From assembly GCA_002414905.1 (NCBI GenBank), contig DIAY01000131.1, positions 1-45,251 of the forward strand: a stretch of 45,251 nt of DNA, in the 5' to 3' direction. Positions 8,773 to 16,509 of the stretch are shown piece after piece (position 1 is the stretch's first letter; each line of letters begins with the position of its first letter). Made by a program: the position numbers and the translations under genes. The stretch comes from Holophagales bacterium UBA5066 (lineage in GTDB: Bacteria > Acidobacteriota > Thermoanaerobaculia > UBA5066). The notes beneath the pieces were generated by a model. The model did no database searches. It was not told where the DNA came from and saw only the letters and a program-made list of their open reading frames with translations.

Positions 8773-9762
8773 TCAGTGCGCCGTCGCCCGATAGGCTGCG
8801 GCCATCTCCGTCGTCTCGCCCCGCAGCGCCTCCACGAGCGAGGCGGGCGCGAGCGCGATCGCCTCCTTCCCGAACGAGAGGACGAAACGCCGCGCCTCGA
8901 AAAGCGACCCGGCCGGCAGCTCGAGCTCCAGCTCGCCGTCGGCCAGAGGGGTGAGCTTCTGCTTCGGGTGCCAGCGGACCTCCGCCACCCAGGCGGCCAT
9001 CGCCTTCGTGAAGCGGACGCGGAACCGGAACGGCTCGCTCCCGGAGAAGATCCCGATCGTCTCGCCGAAGTGGCGCTTCAGGTCGAAGTCGCGGGGAATG
9101 GAGAAGAGGTCCGTCCCGATCTCGGCATCACGGATCCGCGCGACGTAGAACGTCTTGACGGTCCGCGGATCGTCCTCGCGGTCCTGCGCCGCGACGAGCC
9201 AGTCGCCCGCGGCCAGGACGAGGCCGTAGGGCGCGAGGTCCCGCACGCTCGTCTCGCCCCCCGGCTTCTGATAGCGGACCTTCAGGACCGTCCGCTCGCG
9301 GATCGCGGTCGCGACCGCCGTCCAGATGGCGGGATCGACGAGGCGGATCGGCTGTGGGTGGATGTAGAGCCGCTCGACGAACGCGCCGGGGCTGACGCGG
9401 ATCTCCGCGGGCATCATGTCGGAGAGGCGCTGGAACGCCTCGCGGAGCCCTTCGGCGACCGGGGTCCCTTCGTACTGCTGGAGCACCTTGCTCGCGACGC
9501 CGATGGCGAAGAGGCCCGGGCCCTCCACCGGGATCCACGGCAGGTGCCAGGCCGGGTCGGAGTATCGGAAGGACCCGCGCTTGCGGTCGAAGACGATCGG
9601 CGCATCCATCTCGTCGCGCATGAAGGCGACGAAGCGCTGGACGGTCTTCGTCGACGTCTTCCAGCGCGCCGCGAGGCTGGTCGCGTTGGCGGGGCGCCGG
9701 CGCCGCAGCAGGTCGTCGAACTCGAGGATCCGCCGGAAGAGCGGCCTGTCCTTCACCGCCAT
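8773..9762 (-). CDS. WYL-domain transcriptional regulator
   Basis: The 329-residue protein has an N-terminal helix-turn-helix of the DeoR/HTH_11 type (about 5-60, LFRRILEFDDLL through SLAARWKTSTKTVQRF), a middle region, then a WYL domain (about 150-225, with LKVRYQKPGG and LAPYGLVLAAGDWLVAA) and a C-terminal WCX-like extension ending near 325. WYL proteins sense ligands, often nucleic acids or nucleotides, and act as repressors or activators; the targets here are not known. The ATG coincides with the start predicted from a TAGGAT hexamer, so it may be translated without a leader. A perfect inverted repeat covers its -35 region, suggesting self-control. Confidence 0.88.
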   Translation of the reverse strand: MAVKDRPLFRRILEFDDLLRRRRPANATSLAARWKTSTKTVQRFVAFMRDEMDAPIVFDRKRGSFRYSDPAWHLPWIPVEGPGLFAIGVASKVLQQYEGTPVAEGLREAFQRLSDMMPAEIRVSPGAFVERLYIHPQPIRLVDPAIWTAVATAIRERTVLKVRYQKPGGETSVRDLAPYGLVLAAGDWLVAAQDREDDPRTVKTFYVARIRDAEIGTDLFSIPRDFDLKRHFGETIGIFSGSEPFRFRVRFTKAMAAWVAEVRWHPKQKLTPLADGELELELPAGSLFEARRFVLSFGKEAIALAPASLVEALRGETTEMAAAYRATAH

Positions 9763-9768
9763 GCCGGG

Positions 9769-9800
9769 ATCCTACGCCCCACGGACACGGCCTGTCCGTG
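9769..9800 (-). promoter_or_regulatory. WYL gene promoter with overlapping inverted repeat
   Basis: On the minus strand CGGACA (9798-9793) and TAGGAT (9774-9769) are 18 nt apart and would start transcription at 9762, the A of the ATG. The -35 is inside an 8-bp perfect inverted repeat (9780-9787 with 9793-9800, 5-nt loop). It may be an operator, or alternatively the rfbB terminator-side hairpin of readthrough transcripts. Confidence 0.5.
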
Positions 9801-9837
9801 CATCCGGGCGAAGCACCCGGGGGTCCGGGGCGCGGTG

Positions 9838-10911
9838 CTACGCCTCCGCCGACCCGCGTCCGGCGTAGTTCGCCTCGACCCAGCGCCGGTACTCGCCGCT
9901 CGCCACGTCCTCGACCCAGGGGAGGTTGTCGAGGTACCACCTCACGGTTTTCCGGATGCCGGTCTCGAACGTTTCCGCGGGCTTCCACCCAAGCTCGCGA
10001 AGGATCTTCCCCGCGTCGATGGCGTACCGGCGGTCGTGTCCCGGCCGGTCCTTCACGTAGGTGATCAGGCGGGTGTGTGGGCCGGCCCCGTCGGGGCGCA
10101 TCTCGTCGAGCAGGCCGCAGAGCGTATGGACGATGGTCAGGTTCGGCATCTCGTTCCAGCCGCCGACGTTGTAGGTCTCGCCGGGTCGCCCCTTCTCGAG
10201 GACGGCGCGGATCGCCGAGCAGTGGTCGGCGACGTAGAGCCAGTCACGGACGTTCAGGCCGTCTCCGTAGACCGGCAGCGGCTTGCCGCGGACTGCGTTC
10301 AGGATCATCAGCGGGATGAGCTTCTCGGGGAACTGGCAGGGGCCGTAGTTGTTCGAGCAGTTCGTCGTCAGGGTCGGCAGGCCGTAGGTGTGGTGGTAGG
10401 CCCGCACGAGGTGGTCGGACGCGGCCTTGCTTGCCGAGTAGGGACTGTTCGGGGAGAAGGCCGTCGTCTCGGTGAACGGAGGGTCCGACGGGCCGAGTGA
10501 GCCGTAGACCTCGTCGGTCGAGACGTGCAGAAAGCGGAAAGCCGACCTCTCCGGCTCGGGGAGGGCGTTCCACCAGCCCCGTACCGTGTCGATGAGGTGG
10601 AACGTGCCGACGACGTTCGTCTGGATGAAGTCCTCGGGCCCGTGGATCGAGCGGTCCACGTGGGACTCCGCCGCGAAGTTCACGATTGCGCGGGGCCGGT
10701 GCCGCGAGAGGAGCTCGCCGACGAGGGCCCGGTCACCGATGTCGCCGTGGACGAAGACGTGACGGCCGTCCCGCTCCAGCCCCGCGAGGCTGCGGGGATT
10801 GCCCGCGTAGGTCAGCTTGTCGAGGTTCACGACCGGCTCGCCGGAGAGCGCCAGCCAGTCGAGCACGAAGTTCACGCCGATGAATCCGGCCCCGCCCGTG
10901 ACGAGAATCAA
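9838..10911 (-). CDS. rfbB: dTDP-glucose 4,6-dehydratase
   Basis: A 357-residue extended short-chain dehydrogenase. The NAD motif GGAGFIG is at the N-terminus, the DEVYG segment carries the Asp-Glu pair of the dehydratase active site, YSASKAASD is the YxxxK pair, and NNYGPCQFPEKLIPL plus NVRDWLYVADH are RfbB hallmarks. It converts dTDP-glucose to dTDP-4-keto-6-deoxyglucose, the branch point to rhamnose and other deoxysugars. The frame stays open upstream into galE, but the true start is the TTG at 10911, with GGGAGG five nt before it. It lies 22 nt downstream of galE in the same operon. The other rml genes are not in the window. Confidence 0.95.
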   Translation of the reverse strand: MILVTGGAGFIGVNFVLDWLALSGEPVVNLDKLTYAGNPRSLAGLERDGRHVFVHGDIGDRALVGELLSRHRPRAIVNFAAESHVDRSIHGPEDFIQTNVVGTFHLIDTVRGWWNALPEPERSAFRFLHVSTDEVYGSLGPSDPPFTETTAFSPNSPYSASKAASDHLVRAYHHTYGLPTLTTNCSNNYGPCQFPEKLIPLMILNAVRGKPLPVYGDGLNVRDWLYVADHCSAIRAVLEKGRPGETYNVGGWNEMPNLTIVHTLCGLLDEMRPDGAGPHTRLITYVKDRPGHDRRYAIDAGKILRELGWKPAETFETGIRKTVRWYLDNLPWVEDVASGEYRRWVEANYAGRGSAEA

Positions 10912-10933
10912 GGTGTCCTCCCGGCCGCGACCT

Positions 10934-11959
10934 TCAGGCCGCGTCGTCGAAGCCGTTCGGGTTCTGCTGCTGCCAGCGCCAGCTGTCGGCGCACATCTCG
11001 TCCAGGCCGCGCGCCGCCTTCCAGCCCAGCTCCCGTCCGGCCTTCGACGGGTCGGCCCAGCACTGTGCGACGTCGCCCGGACGCCGGGGGGCGATCCTGA
11101 AGGGAATGGCGAGCCCGGAGGCCTTCTCGAACGCGCGCACGAGCTCCTTGACGCTGGTTCCCCGGCCCGTGCCGAGGTTCCAGATCCGGACCCCCGGCCC
11201 TTCCTCGAGCTTCTCGACGGCCTTGACGTGCCCCGCCGCCAGGTCGACGACGTGAATGTAGTCCCGCACTCCGGTGCCGTCGGGAGTCGGGTAGTCGTCC
11301 CCGAAGACATTCAGGACGTCGCGCCGGCCGACGGCGACCTGCGAAACGTACGGCATGAGGTTGTTCGGGATGCCGCGCGGGTCCTCACCGAGGCGGCCGC
11401 TCTCGTGCGCCCCCACCGGGTTGAAATAGCGAAGCAGGGCGATCCGCCATTCGGGCTCCGCCTTCGCCAGGTCGGCGAGGACCTGCTCCACCACGAACTT
11501 GCTTCGCCCGTAGGGGTTCGTGGGTGCTCCCACGGGAAAGTCTTCGCGGATCGGGACGGACGCGGGATCTCCGTAGACGGTGGCCGAGGAGCTGAAGGCG
11601 ATCGTCGTCACGCCGGCCGCAGCCATCGCCCCGAGGAGGGTCACCGTCCCGCAGACGTTGTTGTCCCAGTAGTGGAGGGGCCTTTCGACCGACTCTCCCA
11701 CCGCCTTCAGCCCGGCGAAGTGGATGACCGCGTCGATCTCGTGCACGTGGAACAGCTCGTCGAGTGCGGCGCGGTCCCGCACGTCGCCCTCGACGAACGG
11801 GACGCTGCGTCCCGTCAGCTCCGCCACCCTCTTCAGGGACTCCCTGCGGGAATTGCAGAGGTTGTCCAGGACGACGACCGCGTGGCCGGCCCGCAGGAGC
11901 TCGACGCAGGTGTGGGAACCGATGTACCCGGCGCCGCCGGTGACGAGAATCCTGCTCAT
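10934..11959 (-). CDS. galE: UDP-glucose 4-epimerase
   Basis: A 341-residue extended short-chain dehydrogenase with GGAGYIGSH at the N-terminus, HFAGLKAVGES, SSSATVYGD and the YGRSK catalytic pair, then RYFNPVGAHESG and RDYIHVVDLA, all diagnostic of GalE. It interconverts UDP-glucose and UDP-galactose in the cytoplasm. Start ATG has GGAGGGGAC upstream. It heads a two-gene nucleotide-sugar operon with rfbB, which together would feed the glycosyltransferases found elsewhere in the window. Confidence 0.96.
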   Translation of the reverse strand: MSRILVTGGAGYIGSHTCVELLRAGHAVVVLDNLCNSRRESLKRVAELTGRSVPFVEGDVRDRAALDELFHVHEIDAVIHFAGLKAVGESVERPLHYWDNNVCGTVTLLGAMAAAGVTTIAFSSSATVYGDPASVPIREDFPVGAPTNPYGRSKFVVEQVLADLAKAEPEWRIALLRYFNPVGAHESGRLGEDPRGIPNNLMPYVSQVAVGRRDVLNVFGDDYPTPDGTGVRDYIHVVDLAAGHVKAVEKLEEGPGVRIWNLGTGRGTSVKELVRAFEKASGLAIPFRIAPRRPGDVAQCWADPSKAGRELGWKAARGLDEMCADSWRWQQQNPNGFDDAA

Positions 11960-11991
11960 GTCCCCTCCGCGGCGCCTCGCCGACCCCGGCG

Positions 11992-12020
11992 ACGATACCA
12001 GCCCCGGAATACGGGGTCAG
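11992..12020 (-). promoter_or_regulatory. Promoter of the galE-rfbB operon
   Basis: On the minus strand CTGACC (12020-12015) and TATCGT (11997-11992) are separated by 17 nt; start near 11985, leaving a 26-nt leader with the galE ribosome binding site. A small CCCCG/CGGGG hairpin (12002-12016) occupies the spacer region. Confidence 0.5.
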
Positions 12021-12078
12021 TTCCGTTTTCCGTGAGACGACCAGAGGCCGAACCTGGAACCGGGGCGCCGCGCCGGAC

Positions 12079-12090
12079 TCGTCGCGACGA
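12079..12090. repeat. 12-bp perfect palindrome downstream of tpx
   Basis: TCGTCGCGACGA is its own reverse complement and sits 27 nt beyond the tpx stop, about 95 nt upstream of the galE promoter start. It may be a regulator site or part of a terminator structure; its length makes chance occurrence possible in GC-rich DNA. Confidence 0.3.
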
Positions 12091-12116
12091 CCCGGAAACC
12101 CAGGCTCGAGGATCCA

Positions 12117-12620
12117 CTACTTCGCGGCGGCGAGCGCCTTGCCGTAGTCCGGGTGGTTGGTCATCTCGGGGACGATCTCGGCGTACTTTACGAGACCGTC
12201 CTTGCCGACGACGAAGATCGCGCGGGCCAGGAGCCGGAGCTCCTTGACGAGGACTCCGTAAGCATTCCCGAACGACGCGTCACGGTGGTCGCTCAACGTG
12301 AGCGCCTTCTCGATGCCGGCCACGGAGCAGAAGCGCTTGTTGGCGAACGGCAGATCCATCGAGACGTTCAGGACGACGACGTCGTCGCCCAGGCTCGCGG
12401 CCGAGGCGTTGAACTTCCGGAGCTGCGCGTCGCAGACCGGAGTGTCGAGCGAGGGCGTGATGCTGAAGACGACGGTCTTCCCGGCGAAGTCCTTCAGCGT
12501 CTTAGCGCCGAGACCGTTGTCCAGGACGGTGAAGTCGGGGGCCTTGTCGCCGGCCTTGATCTCGGGGCCGACGAGGGTGAGGGGGCCGCCGTGGAACGTG
12601 ATGACTCCGGTTCTCTCCAT
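12117..12620 (-). CDS. tpx: Thiol peroxidase (Tpx, atypical 2-Cys peroxiredoxin)
   Basis: The 167-residue length matches Tpx. The peroxidatic Cys63 is in SLDTPVCDAQ and the resolving Cys98 in KRFCSVAGIE, with the conserved DLPFA between. The protein starts with the GVITFHGGPLTLVG beta-hairpin typical of the family. It reduces lipid and alkyl hydroperoxides in the cytoplasm or periplasm using thioredoxin; no signal peptide is present here. The start ATG has AAGGAG upstream. It is separated from its upstream neighbour by 283 nt and probably has its own promoter. Confidence 0.96.
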   Translation of the reverse strand: MERTGVITFHGGPLTLVGPEIKAGDKAPDFTVLDNGLGAKTLKDFAGKTVVFSITPSLDTPVCDAQLRKFNASAASLGDDVVVLNVSMDLPFANKRFCSVAGIEKALTLSDHRDASFGNAYGVLVKELRLLARAIFVVGKDGLVKYAEIVPEMTNHPDYGKALAAAK

Positions 12621-12903
12621 GGTCGTGTCTCCTTCTTCGCAGGGTCTTCAGCCCGTGCCAAGCTTCGTGATTTCTTTCCTGAGGAGCATCGCACCCCCCT
12701 TCAGAAGGTCTTCCCGGGAGAGCCCTCCCTTCCCGAGGCGGGCGAGGGCTGTGCACTGCGACAGTGAATAGTAGCCCGGCCGCCCTCGTGGCTCTCGGCC
12801 CTGAGGACGACTCCGAAGCCGGGGCGGAAGGAAGGCCCCTTCGCGTCGAGGGCGACCATCGTCGAGAGCTTTCCGGGTGCGCAGCGAGGCGGGTGCGGCT
12901 TTC
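12621..12903 (-). other. Intergenic stretch upstream of tpx
   Basis: No gene can be supported. A TACTAT hexamer on the minus strand (12773-12768) could be a tpx promoter -10 with a leader of about 140 nt. Two short minus-strand frames look protein-like but end early: one starts at ATG 12859 and stops at 12701 (52 residues), the other ends in MLLRKEITKLGTG at about 12655. They could be remnants of a lost gene; nothing recognisable was found. Confidence 0.35.
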
Positions 12904-13989
12904 TCAGCTTTCAGGCAGCCTGACTTGCAGCGCCCTTTTTGGGGCCTTTCCGAGGGCCGGCTCCTTCGTCTTGCCCGTGACTTCGAGGTAGAGGGTGGCG
13001 ACGGCTCGAGGCCCCGCGGCGAGCGCCTCGAGGAACCTGGCAGTTCCGGCCCGCCGGAGGATCGTTTCGGTCATCTTCACGCCGACGACGGAGGAGTGGC
13101 GGCTCCAGAACTCGCCCCTCAGGGTCACGGCGGCGAGGGCCTCCCGCCGGGTATCGATCTTCGTCTTCGGATCGAGGAGGATCTCGGCGGCAGCGTTCCA
13201 GCGGTCGAAGCTCCTCCCGATCGGCTCCTCGAACATCGTTCCCAGGGGGAAGAACTCGTCGGGGAAAAGAAACATGGTCGCGGGGCCTGCTTCGACGGTG
13301 CGGGCCAGGAGAGTGTCGAAATCGGCGTCCTTCTCCGCCGGCCAGGCCGGCGGGACTTGGAAGGGGGCGAACAGTTGCTTCCACGACTCGGCGGCTGCCG
13401 TGCGCAGGAGCGAAAGGACGACCTCGCGGGGGACGACATCAGCGACCCCCTCGGGGGCGAGACGCGGAAGGTCGGCGAAGAGCCACGTCGTCTCGTCGTC
13501 CCTCTCGGCCACGACGTCGTCGAAGCCGGTCAGACCGAAAAGCGGGACGACCCGGAGGCGGGCCGTGACGGGCGTCGAGGACGGAAGGAGTGCGGCGATG
13601 CGGCGCGCCTCGATCATCGCTGCGGGCGTTCCGTCGATCTCGAGGGCGTCGAGGATCTTCGTAAAGGTCGCGGCACGGCTGGAATAGCCGCTCAGGAGGG
13701 GGTCGGGCGTCCCCGCTGCCACGGAGACGAGCCTGCCCAGGACGTCGTCGGGGTTGCGGCCGCCTCGGGAAAGCGCCTGCTGGAAGGCGCGGGAGACCCG
13801 GAGGCGCTTCAGTGCCTCCGGGGCGTCTGGACGCCCGCCGAGGAGCGTGAGGATGTCTCTGGCGGGCCCGACGTCGACGGACATCGTTACATCGTGAACG
13901 GGCGGGCGGGAGACGTCGACGGGCGGACCGGCCCGCGGCGTTACGACAGGGGCGGCCGCCAGAAGGAGGATGAGCGCCGTGTCAAGCAA
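12904..13989 (-). CDS. Secreted protein of unknown function, possibly degenerate peptidase-like
   Basis: The likely 361-residue product starts at a TTG (13989) overlapping the end of the HAD gene by 8 nt, with GAGG upstream, and begins with a short signal-peptide-like hydrophobic stretch LDTALILLLAAAPVV. The remainder is mixed alpha/beta. The overall layout, an N-terminal FxxxL-rich region followed by a helix VVLSLLRTAAAESWKQLF, reminds me of periplasmic zincin-like families such as DUF5700, but the position where an HExxH would stand reads AAESW, so no zinc site is visible. I do not recognise the family with confidence. It is the last gene of a three-gene minus-strand run with the HAD phosphatase and esterase. 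Confidence 0.6.
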   Translation of the reverse strand: MLDTALILLLAAAPVVTPRAGPPVDVSRPPVHDVTMSVDVGPARDILTLLGGRPDAPEALKRLRVSRAFQQALSRGGRNPDDVLGRLVSVAAGTPDPLLSGYSSRAATFTKILDALEIDGTPAAMIEARRIAALLPSSTPVTARLRVVPLFGLTGFDDVVAERDDETTWLFADLPRLAPEGVADVVPREVVLSLLRTAAAESWKQLFAPFQVPPAWPAEKDADFDTLLARTVEAGPATMFLFPDEFFPLGTMFEEPIGRSFDRWNAAAEILLDPKTKIDTRREALAAVTLRGEFWSRHSSVVGVKMTETILRRAGTARFLEALAAGPRAVATLYLEVTGKTKEPALGKAPKRALQVRLPES

Positions 13990-14674
13990 GGATGGCCTCG
14001 CACGCCGACTCGACGTCGGCGAAGCTCGAAAGAACGATGTCGGCGCCGGCGGCACGAAGCTCTTCGGCGCTCGTCCGGCCCGTCGCCACCGCCACGACGC
14101 GGGCGCCGATCGCCCGGCCGCACTCGACGTCGGCAGGCGCGTCGCCGACGACGACGGTCTGGGCGGAGGAGAACGTCCGGCCCGTCCGCTCGAGGGCGCG
14201 GGCGAGGGCGATCGGGCCGAGGTCGACGCGCCTCGGCGCTTCGTCTCCGAAGACGCCGAACCGGAAGTAGTCCCAGAGGCCGGTCGTCGTCAGCTTGATG
14301 CGGGCTCCGCGCTTCACGTTGCCCGTCAGGAGGGCGGGGACGACCGAGGGGAAGGCCGACACGCGGGCGACGAGGTCGGCGACTCCGGGCTTGAGCGCCG
14401 GGGGCTCTGCGTAGAGCGCCTCCTCGAGGAGATCGAGGTAGAGAGAAAGGGCGGCCGGGCGGCGTTCGGAGATGACGTCTTCGGGAATGCCCGCCTTCTG
14501 CATCAGCTCGAAGACGATGATGGGGTCGAGCTTCCCCTCGAAACGGTAGGAGGCCAGATCGCCTTCGGTTCCGAAGGTCCGGCGCAGCGCTTCCGAGAAA
14601 GACTCCAGACCCCTGCGCCCCGACGAGAGGAGCGTTCCGTCGACGTCGAAAAGGATGAGGCGGGGGCTGTTCAC
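13982..14674 (-). CDS. HAD-superfamily phosphatase (phosphoglycolate phosphatase-like)
   Basis: A 230-residue cytoplasmic HAD hydrolase. Motif I FDVDGTLL gives the nucleophile Asp and acid/base Asp; motif II is LLTGN; a Lys in RIKLTTTG serves as motif III; motif IV is VVGDAPADVE. A helical cap (about 15-90) places it near the Gph/PGP-like subgroup. Such enzymes dephosphorylate small metabolites; the substrate cannot be read from sequence. Start GTG at 14674 overlaps the esterase stop by 4 nt (GTGA) with GGGGAGG upstream, so translation is probably coupled. Frame remains open further upstream but those codons are antisense-like and lack family similarity. Confidence 0.9.
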   Translation of the reverse strand: MNSPRLILFDVDGTLLSSGRRGLESFSEALRRTFGTEGDLASYRFEGKLDPIIVFELMQKAGIPEDVISERRPAALSLYLDLLEEALYAEPPALKPGVADLVARVSAFPSVVPALLTGNVKRGARIKLTTTGLWDYFRFGVFGDEAPRRVDLGPIALARALERTGRTFSSAQTVVVGDAPADVECGRAIGARVVAVATGRTSAEELRAAGADIVLSSFADVESACEAILA

Positions 14675-15549
14675 CCGGCCTCCCCGGCCCGGTCGAGGCG
14701 GCGTGCCACCGCCCCGGCAAACGGGATGAAGACGGAACGCCAGTAGCTCCAGTCGTGCCCGCCAGGCTCGAGCACGAGCTCGCTTTGGCCGCCGAGCGCG
14801 ATGACGAGCTTGTGGAAGTACGAGCCGACGTCGGAAAGGAGGTACTTGTCCTCGGTTCCGCATCGCAGGAGGAGCTCGGGAGCCCGCCCGGCGAGCCCGG
14901 GGTTGTCGAGGAGGATGGACGCGAGGTCATTCCGCCTCCAGGGGCCCGTAGCGGTGCTCTCGCCGAAGACGCGCTTGAAGGCCGGGCGGACGAGGAACGG
15001 GAGAAGCTCGGAAGAATGGCGGGAGAGCTGCTGGACGGCCGCGGAGAGGCCGGCGGCCACAGCGAAGAGCTCCGGTGAGCGGAGCCCCCAGCGGACGGCG
15101 CCGTAACCCCCCATCGAGATCCCGGCGACGGCGCGGGCCGAGCGGCGCGGGAGCGTCCGAAAGGTGCCGTCGATGAACGGGACGAGGGTCGAGGCGAGAA
15201 ACGCGCCGTACATCACGGTCCCGTCGTCCGAGTCGGTGAACCAGGTGCCGACCCCACGCGGCGAGACGACGAGCATCTCGGGCAGGCGGCCCTCCGCCAT
15301 GGCGGAATCGAGCTGAGAGGCGAGGCCATGGCGGGCAAGCGTCTCCTCGTTTCCGAACCCGTCGTGGAGGAAGTAGACGACGGGATAGCGGCGCAGGGGT
15401 GCCTCGGCGTAGGAGGGGGGGACCTGGACGACGATCCGGACCGGCGCGGAGAGGTGAGCCGACGGAACGAGCCTCGTTTCGAGGCGCGGCTCGGCCATGG
15501 CCCCGGCGGAGACGAAGAGGAGCGCGGCGAGGAGCGACGTGGCCTTCAG
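14671..15549 (-). CDS. Secreted alpha/beta-hydrolase esterase (EsterD/Fes-like)
   Basis: The protein (292 residues from the proposed start) has a textbook signal peptide KATSLLAALLFVSAGAMA and a putative-esterase (PF00756-type) fold: YFLHDGFG as oxyanion strand, GISMGGYGA nucleophile elbow, CGTEDKYL with the acid and PGGHDWSYW with the catalytic His. Relatives include S-formylglutathione hydrolase, mycolyltransferase and ferric enterobactin esterase. The start is uncertain: a CTG at 15549 has GGAGG five nt before it, a TACAAT -10 hexamer (15572-15567) and gives Met-Lys-Ala directly before the hydrophobic core; an in-frame GTG at 15588 would add 13 non-signal-like residues. First gene of the run with the HAD phosphatase. 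Confidence 0.85.
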   Translation of the reverse strand: MKATSLLAALLFVSAGAMAEPRLETRLVPSAHLSAPVRIVVQVPPSYAEAPLRRYPVVYFLHDGFGNEETLARHGLASQLDSAMAEGRLPEMLVVSPRGVGTWFTDSDDGTVMYGAFLASTLVPFIDGTFRTLPRRSARAVAGISMGGYGAVRWGLRSPELFAVAAGLSAAVQQLSRHSSELLPFLVRPAFKRVFGESTATGPWRRNDLASILLDNPGLAGRAPELLLRCGTEDKYLLSDVGSYFHKLVIALGGQSELVLEPGGHDWSYWRSVFIPFAGAVARRLDRAGEAG

Positions 15550-15566
15550 ATGTGCCTCCGGCCGGG

Positions 15567-15572
15567 ATTGTA
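15567..15572 (-). promoter_or_regulatory. Candidate -10 element for the esterase operon
   Basis: TACAAT on the minus strand would start transcription near 15560, immediately before the GGAGG at 15559-15555. This favours the CTG start at 15549 over the GTG at 15588. Confidence 0.45.
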
Positions 15573-15698
15573 GGTGTCGGCCCGCCACGTTCCGACGTGC
15601 TAGCCTCCTTCGGATTCGCGCCCGGCATCCGCGGAAGCACGCCCGGCGAAGAGAAGCCGGGCGCTGTGGAGGGTCCCGGCGCAGGAGGCCTGAGAGGG

Positions 15699-16451
15699 AT
15701 GAGTGTGCCAGCGAATCCGAAGGTGCTTGCCGGGAAGACCGTCGTCGTGACCGGGGCCGGTAGCGGGATCGGCAGGGCCATCGCGCTCGTCGCCGCCCGG
15801 GCCGGCGCCACGGTCGTCATCGCTTCGCGGACCCGGGAGCAGCTCGACGAGGTGGTCCTGGAGGTGGCTTCGATTGGCGGAGCCGCACTCGCGGTGACAA
15901 CCGACGTCCGGAGCCGCGCCGACATGGACCGCCTCGTGGCGCGGGCCGTGGAAGAGACGGGGCAGATCGACGCGGTCGTCAACAACGCGGGGGTCTTCGT
16001 CTGGAAGCCGTTCGAGAGGCTGTCCGAGGAGGAGTGGGACCGGGTTCTCGGAACGAACCTGAAGGCGGCCTACCTCCTCGTCCATGCCGCGCTCGGGGAG
16101 CTCAAGAAGAGCCGTGGCCGCGTCCTGAACGTCTCGTCGGTCCACGGCACCACCGGCGACGCGAACGTCGCTGCGCACTGCGCCGCCAAGTTCGGCCTCG
16201 TCGGCCTGACGAAAGCCCTCGCCGTCGAGCTGCGTCCGCACGGCATCTCCGTGAACGCCCTTTGCCCCGGATCGACGGAGAACCGGTCCCGCAACCTGGA
16301 GGGAGTCCCTCACGAGAGGCCGCTCGAGGAGAAGCTCGACGCATTCGACGTCGCCGCTGCCGCGCTCTTCCTCCTCTCGCCCGCTGCCGAGACCGTCACC
16401 GGAGCGGTTCTCGACGTCTGGGGCGGGACCAGGGTCGAGGTGAGGGCATGA
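15699..16451 (+). CDS. Short-chain dehydrogenase/reductase family protein, catalytic Tyr replaced by His
   Basis: A 250-residue classical SDR. The cofactor motif TGAGSGIG is at about 20-27, an Arg after the second strand (IASRTRE) suggests NADP(H), NNAG is at about 94-97, and the catalytic Ser is in VSSVHG. The usual YxxxK reads HCAAK: residue 160 is His (CAC at 16176-16178) and Lys164 is kept. The C-terminal LDVWGG fits FabG-like enzymes. The start ATG at 15699 has AGGAGG upstream. Without the Tyr, normal ketoreductase chemistry is doubtful; it may be inactive, use His, or bind cofactor as a sensor. The next gene, a B12-binding protein, follows 58 nt later on the same strand. Confidence 0.88.
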   Translation: MSVPANPKVLAGKTVVVTGAGSGIGRAIALVAARAGATVVIASRTREQLDEVVLEVASIGGAALAVTTDVRSRADMDRLVARAVEETGQIDAVVNNAGVFVWKPFERLSEEEWDRVLGTNLKAAYLLVHAALGELKKSRGRVLNVSSVHGTTGDANVAAHCAAKFGLVGLTKALAVELRPHGISVNALCPGSTENRSRNLEGVPHERPLEEKLDAFDVAAAALFLLSPAAETVTGAVLDVWGGTRVEVRA

Positions 16452-16509
16452 GGGTAGAGGATGAAGAATCCGTTCTCACGTCCCCCGCGTAGTGCGTCCG
16501 GAGTGCAGA

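Noticed and set aside
10912..11310. N-terminal extension of rfbB into galE
   Set aside because: This part is an out-of-frame reading of galE; the TTG at 10911 with GGGAGG fits the RfbB N-terminus.
12001..12033. GGGGTCAGTTCC-like sequence resembling ends of REP/RAYT-type elements
   Set aside because: Only one copy and no transposase nearby; the stretch is better explained as the galE promoter region with a small hairpin.
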